From Burkholderiaceae bacterium (GTDB lineage: Bacteria; Pseudomonadota; Gammaproteobacteria; Burkholderiales; Burkholderiaceae_C), in contig JALRAA010000104.1 in assembly GCA_023262645.1 (NCBI GenBank), positions 1 through 6,026 on the forward strand: 6,026 bases of DNA. Reading direction: 5' to 3'. Made by a program: the position numbers and the translations under genes. The notes below the pieces were generated by a model, which was given only the letters and a program-made list of their open reading frames with translations, had not been told where the DNA came from and ran no database searches. Below, piece by piece: positions 3,805 to 6,026 of the stretch (the stretch's first letter is position 1; each line of letters opens with the position of its first letter).

Positions 3805-6026
3805 TTGCCGACCACCTCAAAACTGTCGACTTGTGCCTTCGCCAACAAATCCAATTGGGTTTTGTTGAACCGCTGGTAGTTTTGCTGCCATTCAGAAGGT
3901 TGGCTCACGGCGACCACTTGTACCGCAGTCACTTTGTATTCGGGGCAGTTGGTGGCCCAGTCAGACGCATCGGTGGTGATCACATTGGCCCCAGATTCGG
4001 GGAAATGGAAAGTCGTGTAGACCACGCCAGGCTGCATGGCTTCGGTCACGCGCGCGCGCAACACGGTGCGTCCCGCGCGGCTTTCGATGCCGACCCAGTC
4101 TTGGTCTTTGATACCGCGTTCTTCTGCATCATGCGGATGGATATCCAACAGGTCTTCGTCGTGCCATTGGTTGTTGTCGGTGCGTCGGGTTTGCGCGCCG
4201 ACGTTGTATTGCGACAAGATGCGACCCGTGGTGAGCAGCAGCGGAAATTTGCGGGTGACTTTTTCTTGCGAAGCCACATACTGCGTGGGAAAGAATTTGC
4301 CTTTGCCGCGCATGAAGCCTTGCGTGTGCATGATGTCAATGCCTGCGTCTGCGGTGGAGTCGTTGCAAGGCCATTGCAGACTGGTGTGCTGGTCAATCTT
4401 TTCATAACTGACCCCGGCAAAACTGGGTGTCAATGCAGCAATCTCTTTCATGATGTCTTGCGGATGCGCATAGTGCATTTCATAGCCCAATGCTTTGGCC
4501 AGTTTCACAGTGACTTCCCAATCTGCCAATCCGGCCAACGGCGGCATGGCTTGACGCACGCGAGAGATGCGTCGTTCGGCATTGGTGAACGTGCCGTCTT
4601 TCTCCAAGAATGAAGAGCCGGGTAAAAACACATGGGCGTATTTGGCGGTTTCATTCAAAAAGATGTCTTGAACAACGATACATTCCATCGCCGACAACGC
4701 CGCCGCCACGTGTTGCGTGTCTGGGTCGGACTGCACGATGTCTTCGCCTTGGCAGTACAAGCCCAAGAACGTGCCATCCATGGCGGCGTCAAACATGTTG
4801 GGGATGCGCAGACCAGGTTCTGGGCTGAGCGACACGCCCCAAGCGCCTTCGAACAAGCTGCGGGTGGTGGTGTCAGAGATGTGGCGGTAGCCGGGCAATT
4901 CGTGCGGAAAGCTGCCCATGTCGCAAGCACCTTGCACGTTGTTTTGGCCACGCAGTGGATTCACGCCCACACCTTCGCGACCCACCATGCCGCATGCCAT
5001 CGCCAAGTTGGCAATGCCGATCACCATGGTGGAGCCTTGTGAATGTTCTGTCACACCCAGTCCGTAGTAAATGGCCGAATTGGGGCCCGCAGCATACAGA
5101 CGGGCAGCAGCACGCACATCGGCAGCGGGTACGCCAGTCACGCTTTCAAAGCTTTCAGGGGAATGTTCGGGCTTGGCCACAAATTCACACCACTCGTTGA
5201 AGCTCTTGTCGTCACAACGGTTGGCCACATAGTCTTTGGCCACCAAACCTTCGGTGACCACGACATGCGCCAGTGAGTTGATGAGGGCAACGTTGGTGCC
5301 CGGGCGCAATGCCAAATGGTGCTGTGCTTTGACATGCGGGCTGCTGACCAAATCAATTTTGCGCGGATCGGCCACGATCAGCTTGGCACCTGCGCGCAGG
5401 CGACGTTTCATGCGCGAAGCAAACACGGGATGCGCGTCTGTGGGGTTGGCGCCAATCACCAACAGCACATCTGCGTGTTCCACCGATTTGAAGGTTTGTG
5501 TGCCTGCAGATGTGCCAAAGGTTTGACCCAGACCATAACCTGTCGGAGAGTGACAAACGCGAGCACAGGTGTCGACATTGTTGGTGCCGAAGGCGGCGCG
5601 CACCAGCTTCTGCACGAGGTAGGTCTCCTCGTTGGTGCAGCGCGAACTGGTGATGCCGCCGACCGAGTCGCGGCCGTGTTCGCGCTGGATGCGGCGGATC
5701 TCGCCGGCGGCGTGCGCGAACGCCTGCTCCCACGTGACCTCGCGCCACGGGTCGGTGATCTTGGCGCGGATCATCGGCTTCTTCACCCGGTCGGGGTGCG
5801 TGGCGTAGCCCCACGCGAAGCGACCCTTCACGCAGCTGTGGCCCTCGTTGGCGCCACCGGTCTTGGATGGCGTCATTCGCACGACCTGCTCGCCCTGCAT
5901 CTCGGCGGTGAACGAGCATCCCACGCCGCAGTAGGCACAGGTCGTCTCCACGCTGCGGCGCGGCTGGCCGAGTTCGATCACGGTGTTCTCGGTCAAGGTT
6001 GCCGTCGGGCACACCTGCACGCACGC
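3801..6026 (-). CDS. fdsA: NAD-dependent formate dehydrogenase catalytic alpha subunit FdsA, 5' end missing (window edge)
   Basis: The 741 C-terminal residues of the Mo-bis-MGD subunit that oxidises formate to CO2, passing electrons via Fe-S clusters to FdsBG and NAD+. Counting from the first codon at 6026: the end of a ferredoxin-like [4Fe-4S] motif (C2-X3-C6-P), the [4Fe-4S] cluster of the molybdopterin domain (C30, C33, C37, C65) with K67 in the CVKG electron-relay motif, the Mo ligand C158 followed by H159 in NNVDTCARVCHSPTG, the conserved active-site Arg R359 in VNPLRGQNNVQGACDMG, and a C-terminal MoCo dinucleotide-binding domain (about 593-706). The ligand codon is TGT, so this is a Cys, not selenocysteine, enzyme. 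Family members are about 950 residues, so roughly 200 N-terminal residues (2Fe-2S and further clusters) lie beyond the window; the GTG at 6020 is internal. Codon use switches abruptly near 5565-5582. The stop overlaps the fdhD start (ATGA). Confidence 0.96.
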   Translation of the reverse strand, partial: ACVQVCPTATLTENTVIELGQPRRSVETTCAYCGVGCSFTAEMQGEQVVRMTPSKTGGANEGHSCVKGRFAWGYATHPDRVKKPMIRAKITDPWREVTWEQAFAHAAGEIRRIQREHGRDSVGGITSSRCTNEETYLVQKLVRAAFGTNNVDTCARVCHSPTGYGLGQTFGTSAGTQTFKSVEHADVLLVIGANPTDAHPVFASRMKRRLRAGAKLIVADPRKIDLVSSPHVKAQHHLALRPGTNVALINSLAHVVVTEGLVAKDYVANRCDDKSFNEWCEFVAKPEHSPESFESVTGVPAADVRAAARLYAAGPNSAIYYGLGVTEHSQGSTMVIGIANLAMACGMVGREGVGVNPLRGQNNVQGACDMGSFPHELPGYRHISDTTTRSLFEGAWGVSLSPEPGLRIPNMFDAAMDGTFLGLYCQGEDIVQSDPDTQHVAAALSAMECIVVQDIFLNETAKYAHVFLPGSSFLEKDGTFTNAERRISRVRQAMPPLAGLADWEVTVKLAKALGYEMHYAHPQDIMKEIAALTPSFAGVSYEKIDQHTSLQWPCNDSTADAGIDIMHTQGFMRGKGKFFPTQYVASQEKVTRKFPLLLTTGRILSQYNVGAQTRRTDNNQWHDEDLLDIHPHDAEERGIKDQDWVGIESRAGRTVLRARVTEAMQPGVVYTTFHFPESGANVITTDASDWATNCPEYKVTAVQVVAVSQPSEWQQNYQRFNKTQLDLLAKAQVDSFEVVGK
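3812..3818 (-). promoter_or_regulatory. Shine-Dalgarno of fdhD inside the fdsA 3' end
   Basis: GAGGTGG on the minus strand ends 7 nt before the fdhD ATG at 3804 and lies in the last codons of fdsA. It supports the overlapping ATGA start and reinitiation or coupled translation. Confidence 0.6.

Noticed and set aside
3831..4613. Long plus-strand open frames opposite fdsA and fdhD
   Set aside because: They are antisense to conserved coding sequence, have no recognisable domain or Shine-Dalgarno, and read as low-complexity His/Arg/Val-rich shadow translations.
5553..5555. Selenocysteine formate dehydrogenase
   Set aside because: The Mo-ligand codon on the minus strand is TGT (Cys), not TGA, and the frame has no internal stop.
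6018..6020. GTG at 6020 as the start of fdsA
   Set aside because: It lies inside a ferredoxin C-X3-CP motif that continues upstream to the window edge, and family length requires about 200 more residues.
5353..6024. Second minus-strand frame of 223 codons overlapping the fdsA 5' part
   Set aside because: It is an Arg-rich shadow frame produced by the very high GC3 of that section; the fdsA frame carries all conserved motifs.

Overview
The window reads as a molybdenum-themed segment of a Gram-negative chromosome, most likely a betaproteobacterium of the Burkholderiales (Comamonadaceae-like). This placement is an inference from the FdsA-FdhD-FdsD gene order, an outer-membrane porin, an E. coli-type ModA and moderate GC with a local GC-rich exception. 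No database search could be run.

Left part (1-2693): the 5' end of a ModE-type molybdate-responsive regulator runs leftwards off the window. It is divergent from a 526-residue OprO/OprP-family (phosphate/oxyanion-selective type) outer-membrane porin. The 94-bp divergent intergenic region carries three copies of one half-site (GCTATTC / GAATAGC / GCTATTC), a good candidate ModE operator. After the porin, on the same strand, comes modA, the periplasmic molybdate-binding protein, with a strong Shine-Dalgarno site. No modB or modC follows it.

Right part (2781-6026, minus strand): a tightly packed formate dehydrogenase cluster read right to left. It holds fdsA (catalytic Mo/bis-MGD subunit, N-terminus cut by the window edge), fdhD/fdsC (sulfurtransferase that activates the cofactor; 4-bp ATGA overlap) and fdsD (small delta subunit; 14-bp overlap). 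It converges on modA across an 87-bp gap with no classical intrinsic terminator. fdsG and fdsB are expected upstream of fdsA, beyond position 6026.

Working together: the left half would import and sense molybdate (porin across the outer membrane, ModA in the periplasm, ModE in the cytoplasm), and the right half encodes a molybdoenzyme that uses the metal. The two most notable observations are the oxyanion-type porin inserted between modE and modA under a candidate ModE operator, which suggests a dedicated outer-membrane molybdate/tungstate entry route, and an abrupt codon-usage switch inside fdsA at about 5565-5582. There, hand-counted GC3 changes from about 93% to about 52% exactly at the conserved active-site motif, suggesting recombination or an assembly chimera.
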